From the NCBI GenBank assembly GCA_964584165.1, contig CAZOYW010000025.1:1-46443 (forward strand): 46,443 bases of DNA, read 5' to 3'. The translations under genes and the position numbers were made by a program. Origin of the DNA: CAZKCI01 sp964584165. GTDB lineage: Bacteria > Auribacterota > Erginobacteria > Erginobacterales > CAZKCI01. Below are positions 16,865 through 25,350 of this stretch, piece after piece; positions within the stretch are counted from its first letter, which is position 1; the number at the start of each line of letters is the position of its first letter. A model generated the notes under the pieces. It did not search any database, was not told where the DNA came from, and worked only from the letters and a program-made list of their open reading frames with translations.

Positions 16865-17572
16865 ATGCACTCCAGCCCCATGAGCGGACGCGACGACAAG
16901 GAACGGTTTTACGACACCATCGCCGGCGACTTCGACCGGACGATGAACCGCTACGATCTCGAGACGCGCCTCAAGGTCGTCTTCGGCCGCCTGCTCGGCG
17001 GCGAGGCGCTCGCCGGCGCCCGCCTCCTCGACGCCGGTTGCGGCACCGGATGGTTCAGCGCGGCGGCCGTCCGCCGCCGGGCGCGGACGGTCGCGCTCGA
17101 CCTGGGGCGGGGCTTGCTCGACCGGGCGGGGGAGAAGTGCTCCGCGGCCCGCGTCCAAGGGAGCGCGCTCGCTCTCCCCTTCCCCGACGGGACGTTCGAC
17201 ATCGTCGTCTCCTCGGAGATGATCGAGCACACGCCCTCCCCCCGCCGGGCGGTCGGCGAGCTGCTCCGGGTCCTGAAGCCGTCCGGCCTCCTCGCCCTCA
17301 CCGTCCCCAATCGCCTCTGGCTTCCGATCGTCGCGCTGGCCACCCGCCTCGGCCTCCGCCCCTACCGGGGCTATGAAAACTTCGTTCGCCGCGGGGCGCT
17401 CGTCTCCTGGGTGGAGGCGGGCGGGGGAGCGGTCGAGGAGATCTTCGGCTTCCACCTCTTTCCCTTCGTCTCCCCCCTTGTCTACCCGCTTTTGCGCGGG
17501 GCCGACCGCTGGGGGAAGCGGCTCGGTCCGGTGATGCTCAACGTCGCCTTGAAGGCCAGAAAAAAAATTTAA
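16865..17572 (+). CDS. Class I SAM-dependent methyltransferase
   Basis: 235 residues (230 if the in-frame ATG at 16880 is used). L-L-D-A-G-C-G-T-G at about 53-61 is motif I for S-adenosylmethionine; I-V-V-S-S-E-M-I-E-H (about 114-123) and V-L-K-P-S-G-L-L (about 136-143) are the later UbiE/Methyltransf_11 motifs. The C-terminal part is hydrophobic (F-P-F-V-S-P-L-V-Y-P). The substrate is unknown; next to glycosyltransferase genes a sugar, lipid or quinone is conceivable. Followed by a short decamer-type repeat (17575-17600). Confidence 0.85.
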   Translation: MHSSPMSGRDDKERFYDTIAGDFDRTMNRYDLETRLKVVFGRLLGGEALAGARLLDAGCGTGWFSAAAVRRRARTVALDLGRGLLDRAGEKCSAARVQGSALALPFPDGTFDIVVSSEMIEHTPSPRRAVGELLRVLKPSGLLALTVPNRLWLPIVALATRLGLRPYRGYENFVRRGALVSWVEAGGGAVEEIFGFHLFPFVSPLVYPLLRGADRWGKRLGPVMLNVALKARKKI

Positions 17573-17598
17573 CCGCGAATTCGCGCCGATCGTCGCGA

Positions 17599-18978
17599 AT
17601 GGCTTTGCCGACTGATCACTATAGCGTTTCCCGGTTCCTGCTCGCCACGACGCTTCTCTGCCTTCTCCTCGGAGGAGGCTGCCGCCCGGCGCGGGGGAAG
17701 AGACCGCCCGACGTCATCCTGGTCACGATCGGCGCCCTCCGCCCCGACCACCTCTCCGCCTCGGGCTACGGCCGGACGACCACGCCGTTTCTCGACCGCC
17801 TGGCCGGGCGGGGCTGGGTTTTCACCGACTGCACCTCGGTCTCCTCCCGCCCCATCCCCGCCCTGGCCTCCCTCTTCACCGGCCTTTACCCCCGCTCCCA
17901 CGGAGTGAGCCGCGGCCCGGCCGAGGGGGAGGCCGTCGAGGGCGCGGACCGCCTGGCCGGATCCGTTCTCACGCTGGCCGAGGCCCTCCGGCGCGCGGGT
18001 TACGCGACGCTGGGCGTCTCCGCCGACGGCCCCGCCGTGACCGAGACCGGACTGGCCCGGGGATTCGACGAGCTCGCGGCCCTCCCCTTCTCCGACGCCG
18101 CGGCGGTCGCCCGGACGGCCCTCGATTCCCGGGGGAAGCTCTCCGCCTCCCGCCCGGTCTTTCTCTGGATCCACTGCGCCGACCCCAACGCGCCCTATCG
18201 CCCCCGCCTCCCCTGGATATCCCGCTACAGCCCCAACCCCGGCCAGGCCGGGGAATGGGGGGAGAAGAGCCAACGAGCACTCAAGGGGGAGCAGGGCGAA
18301 ATCCTGCGCCGCCCGGAGCTCGTCTCCACGCTGGTCGACCTCTACGATTCCGAGATCAGTTTCGTCGACGCTTCCCTGGAGCGGCTCTTCGGGGGGCTGG
18401 ACCGGGCCGGGGAGAGCCTGATCGTCGTCACCTCCGACCACGGCGAGGCCTTCGGCGAGCACGGCGAGCTTGGCCACGGGGGGTCGCTCTTCCAGGAGGA
18501 GGTCGCCGTTCCCCTGATCGTCGTCCCGCCCGGAGGGAAGGGCGGGGGGGCTATGATCGCCACGGAGGCCAGCCTGGTCGATGTCTTTCCCACGATCCTC
18601 GACGCCCTCGGTTTGGCCGTCCCGCCCACCCTCCCCGGACGGAGCCTTCTGTCCGCCCTGGAGGCGCCTCCAGCGGAGAGCGGTCGCCCGCTCTTCCTCG
18701 AGCTCCGAGGCGGGGGTAATCTCGCGGGGATGCGGCTCGAAAAGTGGAAACTGATCGCCTGGCCGAGGAAGACGGAATCGAAGTGGGCGCTTTACGATCT
18801 CGAGGCCGATCCCGGGGAGTCCCGGAACCTGGCCGGGCAGGAGCCCGCCACCTTCCGCGATCTGGGCGGACGCTTCCGATCCTGGATTTCCTCCCCGCCG
18901 GAGTTTCGCTTCGCCCGCCCGGCGCCGAGCCGGGGGAAGGGAGGGGAGAAGGATGCCCGGGTCGGTCCTCTCCCCTGA
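17599..18978 (+). CDS. Sulfatase-fold lipoprotein lacking key active-site residues
   Basis: 459 residues. Lipoprotein-type signal with L-L-G-G-G-C (Cys28). It has the alkaline-phosphatase/sulfatase fold: V-I-L-V-T-I-G-A-L-R-P-D-H, then L-F-T-G-L-Y-P-R-S-H-G-V, later T-S-D-H-G-E-A-F-G-E-H-G and G-H-G. Key positions are changed: the metal-binding Asp of I-D-T-L-R is Gly45; the nucleophile position (Thr in T-L-P-S, or Cys/Ser) is Pro85; the following S-H is A-L; and D-P-H-x-P-Y is D-P-N-A-P-Y. The distal metal site (near 279) is intact. By family knowledge it should not hydrolyse sulfate or phosphate esters in the usual way; a binding role is possible. Likely an outer-membrane lipoprotein. Confidence 0.8.
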   Translation: MALPTDHYSVSRFLLATTLLCLLLGGGCRPARGKRPPDVILVTIGALRPDHLSASGYGRTTTPFLDRLAGRGWVFTDCTSVSSRPIPALASLFTGLYPRSHGVSRGPAEGEAVEGADRLAGSVLTLAEALRRAGYATLGVSADGPAVTETGLARGFDELAALPFSDAAAVARTALDSRGKLSASRPVFLWIHCADPNAPYRPRLPWISRYSPNPGQAGEWGEKSQRALKGEQGEILRRPELVSTLVDLYDSEISFVDASLERLFGGLDRAGESLIVVTSDHGEAFGEHGELGHGGSLFQEEVAVPLIVVPPGGKGGGAMIATEASLVDVFPTILDALGLAVPPTLPGRSLLSALEAPPAESGRPLFLELRGGGNLAGMRLEKWKLIAWPRKTESKWALYDLEADPGESRNLAGQEPATFRDLGGRFRSWISSPPEFRFARPAPSRGKGGEKDARVGPLP

Positions 18979-19064
18979 GCCGCCCCGTTTTCTCCGCCCG
19001 TCCGCGCCATCCTCAACCGGCCGCTTCGGCCACCACAGGCGGAGATGCTTGTCCCCCCGCTCGA

Positions 19065-19093
19065 TTGCCGGGAGTGGGTCTTTCTGCTATATT
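19065..19093 (+). promoter_or_regulatory. Sigma-70 type promoter for 19149-21458
   Basis: TTGCCG (19065-19070), 17-base spacer, TATATT (19088-19093). Predicted leader about 50 bases. Confidence 0.55.
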
Positions 19094-19148
19094 ACCAAAC
19101 CGTAATTGTCCGGAAACCATAACCGTGTCTTCGGATCCAGAAGCCCGC

Positions 19149-21458
19149 ATGAAGCGGATCGCGGCATCCCTCGTCGTCCCGGCCGTCCTCTGCCTCACCC
19201 TGCTCCCGGCCCCGCCCGCCCCGGCTGCAACGGGCGGACCCGGCGTGGGCGGCTGGTATTCCTGGATCGACGGCCATCCGCCCGCCCCGGTCGAGCCCTA
19301 CTCCTGGCGGGAGATCGCCGGCCCCGCGGGCGGGACGGGGACCGAGATCACCCGCGACCTGTGGAGCGGAGACATCGACGACGGCTGCTACTACATCCCG
19401 TCGATCGGATTCGATTTCGAGTTCTACGGCCGCTCCCGCTCCGGCCTCTACGTCGGGACCAACGGTTTCGTCAACTTCGACTCCTGCGCCACCGCCTACG
19501 CCAACGAGCCGATCCCGACCGAGGACAGCGAGCTCGACGACTACATCGGCGCCTTCTGGAGCGATCTCGACCTCAACGGCTTCGCCGGGGCCACCGTTTA
19601 TTACGCCCTCCGGGGGAGCGCGCCGGACCGGGAGTTCGTCGTCGAATGGTACCGGGTGCCCCACATCGAGGACGCCGCCTCGCGGCTCACCTTCCAGGTC
19701 GTTCTCCGCGAGGGATCGAACGAGATCCTCTGCTCCTACAGCGCGATGACCGACTCCGGGGGCGGCTGGGCGGCCGGGACCGCCGCCACGCTCGGGGTGG
19801 AGGGCCCGGCGGGCTACCAGGGGCTGGAGTATTCCTACTGCCGTCCGGCGGCCGCCGATTCGCTCGCGGTCCGCTACCGCATCACCGCCGGCCCCGAGCG
19901 CTTCCTGCTCCTGGAGGAAACCTGCGGGGAGTGGCCGGACGTCTCCCCGGCCTATCCGCCTCCGGTCTTGAACGGCCTCGGGTTCTCCTACACGGTCACG
20001 GGCGACCCCGACCAGTTCTTGGAGCGGCTCCGGAACGGCGGGCCCTACGCCCTGGTTATCGTCGACGAGTACGCCAACTGCCTCGACGCGGACACGGTCT
20101 TAGAGCTGGAAAATTACCTCGGCGGCGGCGGCCGGGCGCTCATCTCCTGGTTCGGGTGGGACCCGGTCGCCTCCTGCCCGGCCGCCGCCGGCCTCGACGC
20201 CGCCTTCGGCGCCGCCTTCGCTTCCGCCAGCACCGCGCCCAGGCCGCTCTACCGCTGGGACCCCTCCCACCCGATCTTCACCACGCCCAACGGCGTATCC
20301 GATTTCACCTTCTTCAGCGATTTCTGCGCCTACGACCTGGCCGGGTTCACCGCCACGACCGCCGGCGTAGCGGTGGCCGGCTTTACCGCCTCCTCCCAGG
20401 CGGGAGAGGGCGGGATCATCGTCGGCAACCGCGGCCGGACGATCCTGAACGGGGAGGTCTTCGGCGTTTTCCCGCCCGCGGTGGCCGGCTTGATCGAAAA
20501 CGAGATCCTCTTCCTCCTCCCCACTCCCTCGCCCAGCGCCAGCCCCACCCCCCCGACCCCGACCCCGACGCCGGAGGGCTACCATACGCCGACCCCCGCG
20601 CCCTCGCCCACGCCCTCGCCGACACCGGAGGGCTACCGCACGCCCACCCGGACGCCGACGCCCCCCCCGTCGCCGACGCCCACGCCGACCTGCGGCCCCA
20701 CCGTCCCCCCGGAGACGGCGGCGATCGCCTCCGGCGACTACTCCGGGGACGGGACGGCCGCCCCCGCGGTCTGGCGGCCGGGGAACGGGATGTGGACGGT
20801 CCGGTCCCTGACCCGCTTCTTCTTCGGCGCGAGCGGCGACCGGGTCGTCTCCGGCGACTACGATGGGGACGGATCGGCCGACCCGGCGGTCTTCCGCCCC
20901 GCCGCCGGCCTCTGGCGGATCCGGGAGCTCTCGGCCTTCGCCTTCGGGACATCGCAAGACGCCCCCGTCCCCGGGGACTACGACGGCGACGGGCTGTCCG
21001 ACCCGGCGGTCTTCCGCCCCGCCGCCGGTCTCTGGGCGGTCCGGGGGATCACCCGCGTCCATTTCGGCGCCGAGAGCGACTGGCCGGCGCCCGCCGACTA
21101 CGACGGCAACGGGGTGACCGACCTCGCCGTCTTCCGCCCCGCGCAGGGGGCCTGGCTCGTCCGGGAGGTCACCGCCGTCTGGCTCGGAGCGGTGGGCGAT
21201 TGGCCGGTGCCGGCGGACTACGCGGGCAACGGGACGGATTCCCCCGCGATCTTCCGCCCCTGCAACGCGCTTTGGGCCGTCGCCGGCCTCACCCGCTCGT
21301 ATTTCGGCGTCTGCCTCGACTGGCCTCGCCCCGCCGACTACGACGGGGACGGCGCCGCCGCGCCGGCGGTCTTCCGGGGCGGCGGGAGCCTCTGGGCGGT
21401 CGCCGGCCTCACCCGGTATTATCTCGGAACCCAGGACGACGTCCCGGCGACCCGCTGA
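19149..21458 (+). CDS. Secreted protein: nidogen-like domain, Pro-Thr linker, six-repeat propeller-like module
   Basis: 769 residues from the ATG at 19149, which opens a signal peptide (M-K-R-I-A-A-S-L, cleavage after A-P-A-A near 27); the frame extends farther 5' but not as a signal peptide. Residues 75-245 look nidogen-like (I-G-F-D-F-E-F-Y-G, V-G-T-N-G-F-V-N-F, W-S-D-L-D). Residues 255-455 resemble a flavodoxin- or GATase-like alpha/beta domain (A-L-V-I-V-D-E-Y, A-L-I-S-W-F-G). A P-T-P-T linker (458-520) leads to six D-Y-x-G-[DN]-G repeats ending D-D-V-P-A-T-R. The same module closes the proteins at 654 and 26532. Probably an extracellular or surface adhesin. The stop codon shares one base with the Rieske ATG, so the two are translationally linked. 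Confidence 0.8.
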   Translation: MKRIAASLVVPAVLCLTLLPAPPAPAATGGPGVGGWYSWIDGHPPAPVEPYSWREIAGPAGGTGTEITRDLWSGDIDDGCYYIPSIGFDFEFYGRSRSGLYVGTNGFVNFDSCATAYANEPIPTEDSELDDYIGAFWSDLDLNGFAGATVYYALRGSAPDREFVVEWYRVPHIEDAASRLTFQVVLREGSNEILCSYSAMTDSGGGWAAGTAATLGVEGPAGYQGLEYSYCRPAAADSLAVRYRITAGPERFLLLEETCGEWPDVSPAYPPPVLNGLGFSYTVTGDPDQFLERLRNGGPYALVIVDEYANCLDADTVLELENYLGGGGRALISWFGWDPVASCPAAAGLDAAFGAAFASASTAPRPLYRWDPSHPIFTTPNGVSDFTFFSDFCAYDLAGFTATTAGVAVAGFTASSQAGEGGIIVGNRGRTILNGEVFGVFPPAVAGLIENEILFLLPTPSPSASPTPPTPTPTPEGYHTPTPAPSPTPSPTPEGYRTPTRTPTPPPSPTPTPTCGPTVPPETAAIASGDYSGDGTAAPAVWRPGNGMWTVRSLTRFFFGASGDRVVSGDYDGDGSADPAVFRPAAGLWRIRELSAFAFGTSQDAPVPGDYDGDGLSDPAVFRPAAGLWAVRGITRVHFGAESDWPAPADYDGNGVTDLAVFRPAQGAWLVREVTAVWLGAVGDWPVPADYAGNGTDSPAIFRPCNALWAVAGLTRSYFGVCLDWPRPADYDGDGAAAPAVFRGGGSLWAVAGLTRYYLGTQDDVPATR

Positions 21459-21946
21459 TGAATCGGAGAGGATTCATCGTTCGCCTGCTGGAGGTAGTCG
21501 GAGGAGGACTGGCTTTCCTGGCCCGGCCCCCCGCCGCCCGCTCCCGCGAGCCCGTGTTCGAGCTCAATCACGTTCGGGAGTATCCCCCGGGCAGCGTGAC
21601 CCACCACATCATCGCCGAGGCCTTCATCGTCTCCGACTCCGCCGGCCTCTACGCCCTCTCCTCGATCTGCACCCATCGAGGGGGCCATCTCTTCAAGACC
21701 GACAAGGAAGACGCTTTCGTCTGCCGGAGCCACCATTCCCGTTTCAACCTCAACGGAGACCCCGTCCGCGGCCCCGCCGTCCGCTCCCTGCCCTGGCTGC
21801 GCCTGGAGCTGAGCCGGGAGAAACGAGTCATCCTCTACCGCGCTCAGGCCGGGGAGAGGGGGGTGAGGCTGAGCCGCGAAGACGGGCGAAAGTTGCCGGT
21901 CGCCTGCCCGACGCCCCGGGACCGGACCGCGCCTTCCGCTGGCTAG
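21458..21946 (+). CDS. Tat-exported Rieske 2Fe-2S protein
   Basis: 162 residues. M-N-R-R-G-F-I followed by a hydrophobic stretch to residue 23 is a twin-arginine signal, so the folded protein would be periplasmic or membrane-anchored. Cluster ligands are C71 and H73 (C-T-H-R-G-G-H-L) and C89 and H92 (C-R-S-H-H-S-R-F), with a Gly-Asp-Pro-Val-Arg-Gly-Pro-Ala turn after, as in Rieske domains of bc complexes and oxygenases. The disulfide cysteines of bc1-type Rieske proteins are absent (G-G-H instead of G-C-x), so a low-potential or independent electron carrier is more likely. TGATG overlap with the upstream gene; the functional link is unclear. The only other Tat-type redox protein here is at 31199. 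Confidence 0.85.
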   Translation: MNRRGFIVRLLEVVGGGLAFLARPPAARSREPVFELNHVREYPPGSVTHHIIAEAFIVSDSAGLYALSSICTHRGGHLFKTDKEDAFVCRSHHSRFNLNGDPVRGPAVRSLPWLRLELSREKRVILYRAQAGERGVRLSREDGRKLPVACPTPRDRTAPSAG

Positions 21947-21986
21947 CTCGGCGACGGTCAGCGTGCGCCTTGCATCCCGCGCCCCC

Positions 21987-22005
21987 CATCCTGTATCCTG
22001 TAGCC
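21987..22005 (+). repeat. Short heptamer repeat
   Basis: CATCCTG, TATCCTG and TAGCC in phase, in the short gap between the Rieske gene and the FMN_bind-cyclophilin gene. Confidence 0.35.
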
Positions 22006-22035
22006 GATATCATCCCCAAACTGAGGCTAAAGACC

Positions 22036-22902
22036 GTGAAACGAGTCGCGGCGGTGGGTTTGCTCTGCGGCCTGATCGGCGTTCTCTTCTCCGGCCCGGC
22101 CCGCCCCGGCCCGCTGCCGCCGAAGTACCGGGACGGGACCTACCTCGGGATCGCCCGCGCGGGGCCGCTCCAGGTCAAGGTCAGGATCACGGTTTACGAC
22201 GGGGCGATCAGCGAGGTGGAGTTCCTGGAGCTGTCCGAATGGAAGCCGGACGAGGTGCGGGCCGCCCTGCGTCTCCGGATCATAGATAAACAATCGGAGG
22301 AGGTGGATGGCGTGAGCGGAGCCACGATCTCTAGCAATCTGGTCAAGCAAGCGGCGGGCGACGCCCTGAAGAACGCCCGGAATCCCAAGCCTTCGTCTTC
22401 CCCGGCCGAGAGCTCCCCCGCCGGCGCGCCCTCTCCCCAGGTGGTGCTGGAGACCACGCAGGGCGAGATCGTCATCTCCCTCTTTCCCGCCCCGGCCCCC
22501 AAGGCGGTGGAGAATTTTCTGGGGCTGGTCAACCGGGGCTACTACAACGGGACCGTCTTCCACCGGGTGATCCGCAACTTCATGATCCAGGGCGGGGATC
22601 CCACCGCGACCGGCCGCGGCGGCGAATCGATCTGGGGAGGGCCTTTCGCCGACGAGTTCGATCCCTCTCTCGCCTTCGACCGGGTGGGGCTCGTGGCGAT
22701 GGCCAACTCCGGACCGGGCACCAACGGCTCGCAGTTCTTCATCACGGTCGGGAAGACGCCCTGGCTCAACAATCGCCACACCATATTCGGAGAGGTGGTC
22801 TCCGGATTCTCCGCCGTCGAGGCGATCTCCCGGGTCGCCGCCGGCCCGGGCGACCGTCCGCTCGAGGCCCAGAAAATCATCCGGGCGTACGAGAAAAAGT
22901 GA
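22036..22902 (+). CDS. FMN-binding domain fused to cyclophilin-type peptidyl-prolyl isomerase
   Basis: 288 residues from GTG 22036, which opens a signal peptide (M-K-R-V-A-A-V-G-L-L); an upstream ATG (21970) would put repeat-derived residues before it. Residues 28-112 are an FMN_bind domain with the flavinylation motif D-G-V-S-G-A-T (T97), as in NqrC/RnfG-type proteins where FMN is attached covalently by ApbE. After a Ser/Pro linker, residues 130-285 are a cyclophilin: V-F-H-R-V-I-R-N-F-M-I-Q-G-G-D and N-G-S-Q-F-F-I-T carry the usual catalytic Arg, Phe, Met and Gln. Likely periplasmic, combining a bound flavin with prolyl isomerase activity. The fusion is unusual; the 1-nt phase is continuous with no sign of a frameshift. 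Confidence 0.85.
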   Translation: MKRVAAVGLLCGLIGVLFSGPARPGPLPPKYRDGTYLGIARAGPLQVKVRITVYDGAISEVEFLELSEWKPDEVRAALRLRIIDKQSEEVDGVSGATISSNLVKQAAGDALKNARNPKPSSSPAESSPAGAPSPQVVLETTQGEIVISLFPAPAPKAVENFLGLVNRGYYNGTVFHRVIRNFMIQGGDPTATGRGGESIWGGPFADEFDPSLAFDRVGLVAMANSGPGTNGSQFFITVGKTPWLNNRHTIFGEVVSGFSAVEAISRVAAGPGDRPLEAQKIIRAYEKK

Positions 22903-22928
22903 CGAGCGTGTAAAGTGGAACGGGTAAC

Positions 22929-22976
22929 GGCACGGCTAGCATTGCCGTGGGCAACGGTTTATGGATGGGCCGTGCC
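22929..22976 (+). repeat. Inverted repeat with alternative hairpins
   Basis: GGCACGGC (22929-22936) is complementary to GCCGTGCC (22969-22976); an inner CACGGC/GCCGTG pair (22931-22936 with 22944-22949) competes. No T-run. Lies just past the stop at 22902, possibly a weak terminator. Confidence 0.35.
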
Positions 22977-23049
22977 TTTCGATGGAGAGCTTGAATTGGC
23001 CCAGCGCCGCTCGCCCGTTTGCCGTCTGCCGGCGGCCGTGATACGCTAG

Positions 23050-23055
23050 TATATA
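23050..23055 (+). promoter_or_regulatory. TATATA box eight bases before the matrixin start
   Basis: TATATA at 23050-23055 and ATG at 23064, without Shine-Dalgarno sequence. TTGCCG at 23019-23024 is too far for a -35 to this box. Confidence 0.4.
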
Positions 23056-23063
23056 AGAGCCCG

Positions 23064-24551
23064 ATGAAAAGGACCGCCTTGATCGCCGCCCTTCTCCTCT
23101 CCTGGCTCCTCCCGGGGTCCGCGCCCGCCTTCACGGTGAAGCTCTCCCCGGAAGGCAAGGCGGCCCGCTGGCCGGCCGAGTCCGCATCCATCTTCTACGC
23201 CGTCAACCCCGCCGGCCCCGGCTCCGATCCCGCGTTCCTCGCCGCCTTGGACGAAGCCTTCCGCTCCTGGCGGCAGGCGGCCGGCGGCGCGCTGGCCTTT
23301 GTCTTCTCCGGCCAGAAGGAAGGCGCTGGCGCCGAGCGGGACGGGGTGAACACCGTCCTCTGGGCGGAGCGCGAGTGGAATCACGGCCCGGAGGCGGTGG
23401 CGGTGGCGACCGTCTGGTATGCCGACCGAATGGGGACGATCGAGGAGGCGGACATCGAGTTTAATGCCCGGGATTACCGCTGGTCTCTCGACGGCCGGGA
23501 CGGGTCTCTCCCCCTTCCCCAGATCGCCCGCCATGAGATCGGCCATCTCCTGGGCATGAGCCATTCCTTTCTGCCCTCCTCGGTCATGCACGATTCGGTC
23601 TCTCCCGGCTCCCCGGTGCGGTTCGCCCTGAGCCGGGACGACGTCGCCGCGGCCTCCTTCCTCTATCCCGCCGCCTCGCCCGCCTGCTCCGTCTACGATC
23701 TCCCCGTCCTTCTCTTTCCCCGGGATTTCCCGGGGTCGTCGGGCGTCCGCCCGCTCGGCGGACTCGAGTCCGCTAAGCGGGAGATCGTCGCCCTGGGCGC
23801 GCTGGACGCCGACGGTGACGGCCTGCTGAGCGAGGCGGCCGTCCTGCGGCGGAGTCCGGAGGGAGGGGCGACCCTGGAGCTGCTCACCGCCCCGCCGGGG
23901 GAGGAAGCGGCCCTGGTCTCCCTCGCTCCCGCGCGGGAGATCGCGGGCGCTGGCGCGATCGTCGCCGCCGCCGGGGGCGATTTCGACCACGACGGCCTCG
24001 CCCGCGAGCTCGCCGTCCTCGTCCGCTCCGGCGGCCGGGAGACCGTGCGGGTTTACTCCTGGACGGGGTCGCCGGAGAACGGCCCGCGCCGGCTCTTCTC
24101 CCGGCCGGTCGCAGCTCCTCCCGCGGACAACGTGGTCGGGATGACGACCCTGGACGCCAACCGCGACGGTTTTAAGGACGAGCTGGTCATCCTGAGGTCG
24201 ACGGGGCGGGGATACGCCGCCGCGATCCTTCCCCCGCTCTCGGCCGGAGACTCCCCCCTCTCCGGCGAGCGCCTCCTCCTGCCGGGGCTGCAGAAGGGGT
24301 CCCGCCTCCTGGGCGCGGCCGCCCTCGACGCCGACGGCGACGGTGAGGAGGGGGAGATCGTGGTCCTCGAGCGCCTCCCCGACGGGCGCTGCTGGCTCCA
24401 TGCCTTCCGCCCGTCCGGTTCCGCCCTGAGCTACCTCTCCTCGGCCCCCGCCCCCTCCGTCAAGGGGGCGGTGGCGCCCGCCCGCTGGGTCGCCGTCGAT
24501 TTCAGCCGCGACGGCGTGGTCGACGAGGCCCTCCTCCTCTCTCTCCAGTGA
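23064..24551 (+). CDS. Secreted matrixin-like zinc metalloprotease with C-terminal D-x-D-G-D repeats
   Basis: 495 residues. Signal peptide 1-22. Residues 35-205 form a metzincin catalytic domain: H-E-I-G-H-L-L-G-M-S-H (157-167) supplies three zinc His ligands and the catalytic Glu158; M175 in S-V-M-H-D is the Met-turn. It has no cysteine-switch prodomain. The C-terminal half has four to five repeats with a D-A-D-G-D-G-like loop followed by E-x-[AV]-[VI]-L-R, resembling a divergent version of the propeller module in neighbouring proteins. It probably cleaves proteins outside the cell; the type II system at the right end of the window is a plausible exporter. Monocistronic. Confidence 0.88.
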   Translation: MKRTALIAALLLSWLLPGSAPAFTVKLSPEGKAARWPAESASIFYAVNPAGPGSDPAFLAALDEAFRSWRQAAGGALAFVFSGQKEGAGAERDGVNTVLWAEREWNHGPEAVAVATVWYADRMGTIEEADIEFNARDYRWSLDGRDGSLPLPQIARHEIGHLLGMSHSFLPSSVMHDSVSPGSPVRFALSRDDVAAASFLYPAASPACSVYDLPVLLFPRDFPGSSGVRPLGGLESAKREIVALGALDADGDGLLSEAAVLRRSPEGGATLELLTAPPGEEAALVSLAPAREIAGAGAIVAAAGGDFDHDGLARELAVLVRSGGRETVRVYSWTGSPENGPRRLFSRPVAAPPADNVVGMTTLDANRDGFKDELVILRSTGRGYAAAILPPLSAGDSPLSGERLLLPGLQKGSRLLGAAALDADGDGEEGEIVVLERLPDGRCWLHAFRPSGSALSYLSSAPAPSVKGAVAPARWVAVDFSRDGVVDEALLLSLQ

Positions 24552-24627
24552 TTCGCGGCGGCTTGCCCGCCGCCTCTCCCGGAAGCATCCCCGTAACCGA
24601 GGTCTGAACTTCTACATAGAAACATAT

Positions 24628-24655
24628 TTGACAATTTATGGAATGAAAGTATAAT
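24628..24655 (+). promoter_or_regulatory. Consensus sigma-70 promoter for the ECF sigma factor gene
   Basis: TTGACA (24628-24633), 16-base spacer, TATAAT (24650-24655): both hexamers match the consensus exactly. Predicted start near 24662; leader about 60 bases. Confidence 0.85.
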
Positions 24656-24723
24656 TGGTTCGTTCGCGGCCGTTTGCTCGGCCCTCCCCATCCGCAGGAA
24701 AACGGTTCGGCGAGGATCGTTTT

Positions 24724-25329
24724 GTGAGCTCTGCCGATGCCCATCTCTCCGACTCCACCCTGGTCGCCCGGGTCTATCTGGACGGAGACCTGGAGGCCTT
24801 CGAGACGCTCGTCGAGCGCTACCGCCCCCGGGTTTTCAACTACCTCTACCGCCTCGTCCAGGACTTCGAGCGGTCCCGGGACCTGACCCAGGAGGTATTT
24901 ATCGAGATCGCCGCCGGCATCCCCCGGTTGACCTCGTTCGAGAACATCTCTGGATGGATCTACCGCCTCGCCCGAGGTGTCGTCGGCCTGGACGCCCGCC
25001 GCCGGCGGCGCTCGGCACCGGCTCTCGCCTTGGGAGACAGCCCGCGTGGCCGGGGAACGGAGACGGCCGCCCGCGCCGCCGTTTCCGGGAACGACCTGGC
25101 GGGCCCGGATCGCCAGGCCGTCCAGCGCCTCCTGGAGATCAAGATGGAACGGGCCATCCTTCGGCTCGGTCCCGGGCTCCGGAGGGTGGTGAGCCTCTGC
25201 CTCGTCCAGGGATTGCCCTACGACCGGGCGGCGTCGATCCTGAAGATCGGCCGGAGAACGGTGGGGACGCGCCTCCACCGCGCCCGTCGACTGATGGCGG
25301 AATACCTGGACGCCGCCCCGGACGACTGA
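24724..25329 (+). CDS. RNA polymerase sigma factor, ECF (sigma-70 family)
   Basis: 201 residues from GTG 24724 (GAGG upstream). In-frame codons farther 5' fall inside the TATAAT box and cannot be translated. Region 2 (about 15-85: F-E-T-L-V-E-R-Y-R-P-R-V-F-N-Y, D-L-T-Q-E-V-F-I) and region 4 (about 135-195: R-R-V-V-S-L-C-L-V-Q-G-L-P-Y-D-R-A-A, helix-turn-helix G-R-R-T-V-G-T-R-L-H-R-A-R) are clear. The region 4 motif is S-I-L-K-I-G-R-R-T-V. No anti-sigma factor is adjacent; a consensus housekeeping promoter drives it. It directs RNA polymerase to an unknown regulon. REP elements start 21 bases past the stop. Confidence 0.88.
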   Translation: MSSADAHLSDSTLVARVYLDGDLEAFETLVERYRPRVFNYLYRLVQDFERSRDLTQEVFIEIAAGIPRLTSFENISGWIYRLARGVVGLDARRRRRSAPALALGDSPRGRGTETAARAAVSGNDLAGPDRQAVQRLLEIKMERAILRLGPGLRRVVSLCLVQGLPYDRAASILKIGRRTVGTRLHRARRLMAEYLDAAPDD

Positions 25330-25350
25330 CCGGGGGGGGCGGACGGGGTT

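Noticed and set aside
19106..21457. Open frame running into the Rieske gene from far upstream
   Set aside because: Only the part from 21458 is protein-like; the rest is an Arg/Pro-rich shadow of the nidogen-like gene in another frame.
24555..24574. GCGGC hairpin after the matrixin gene as terminator
   Set aside because: Short stem with no T-run; could be chance in GC-rich DNA.
24655..24723. Upstream TTG start for the ECF sigma factor
   Set aside because: It falls on the last base of a consensus TATAAT and before the predicted transcription start; GTG 24724 is preceded by GAGG.
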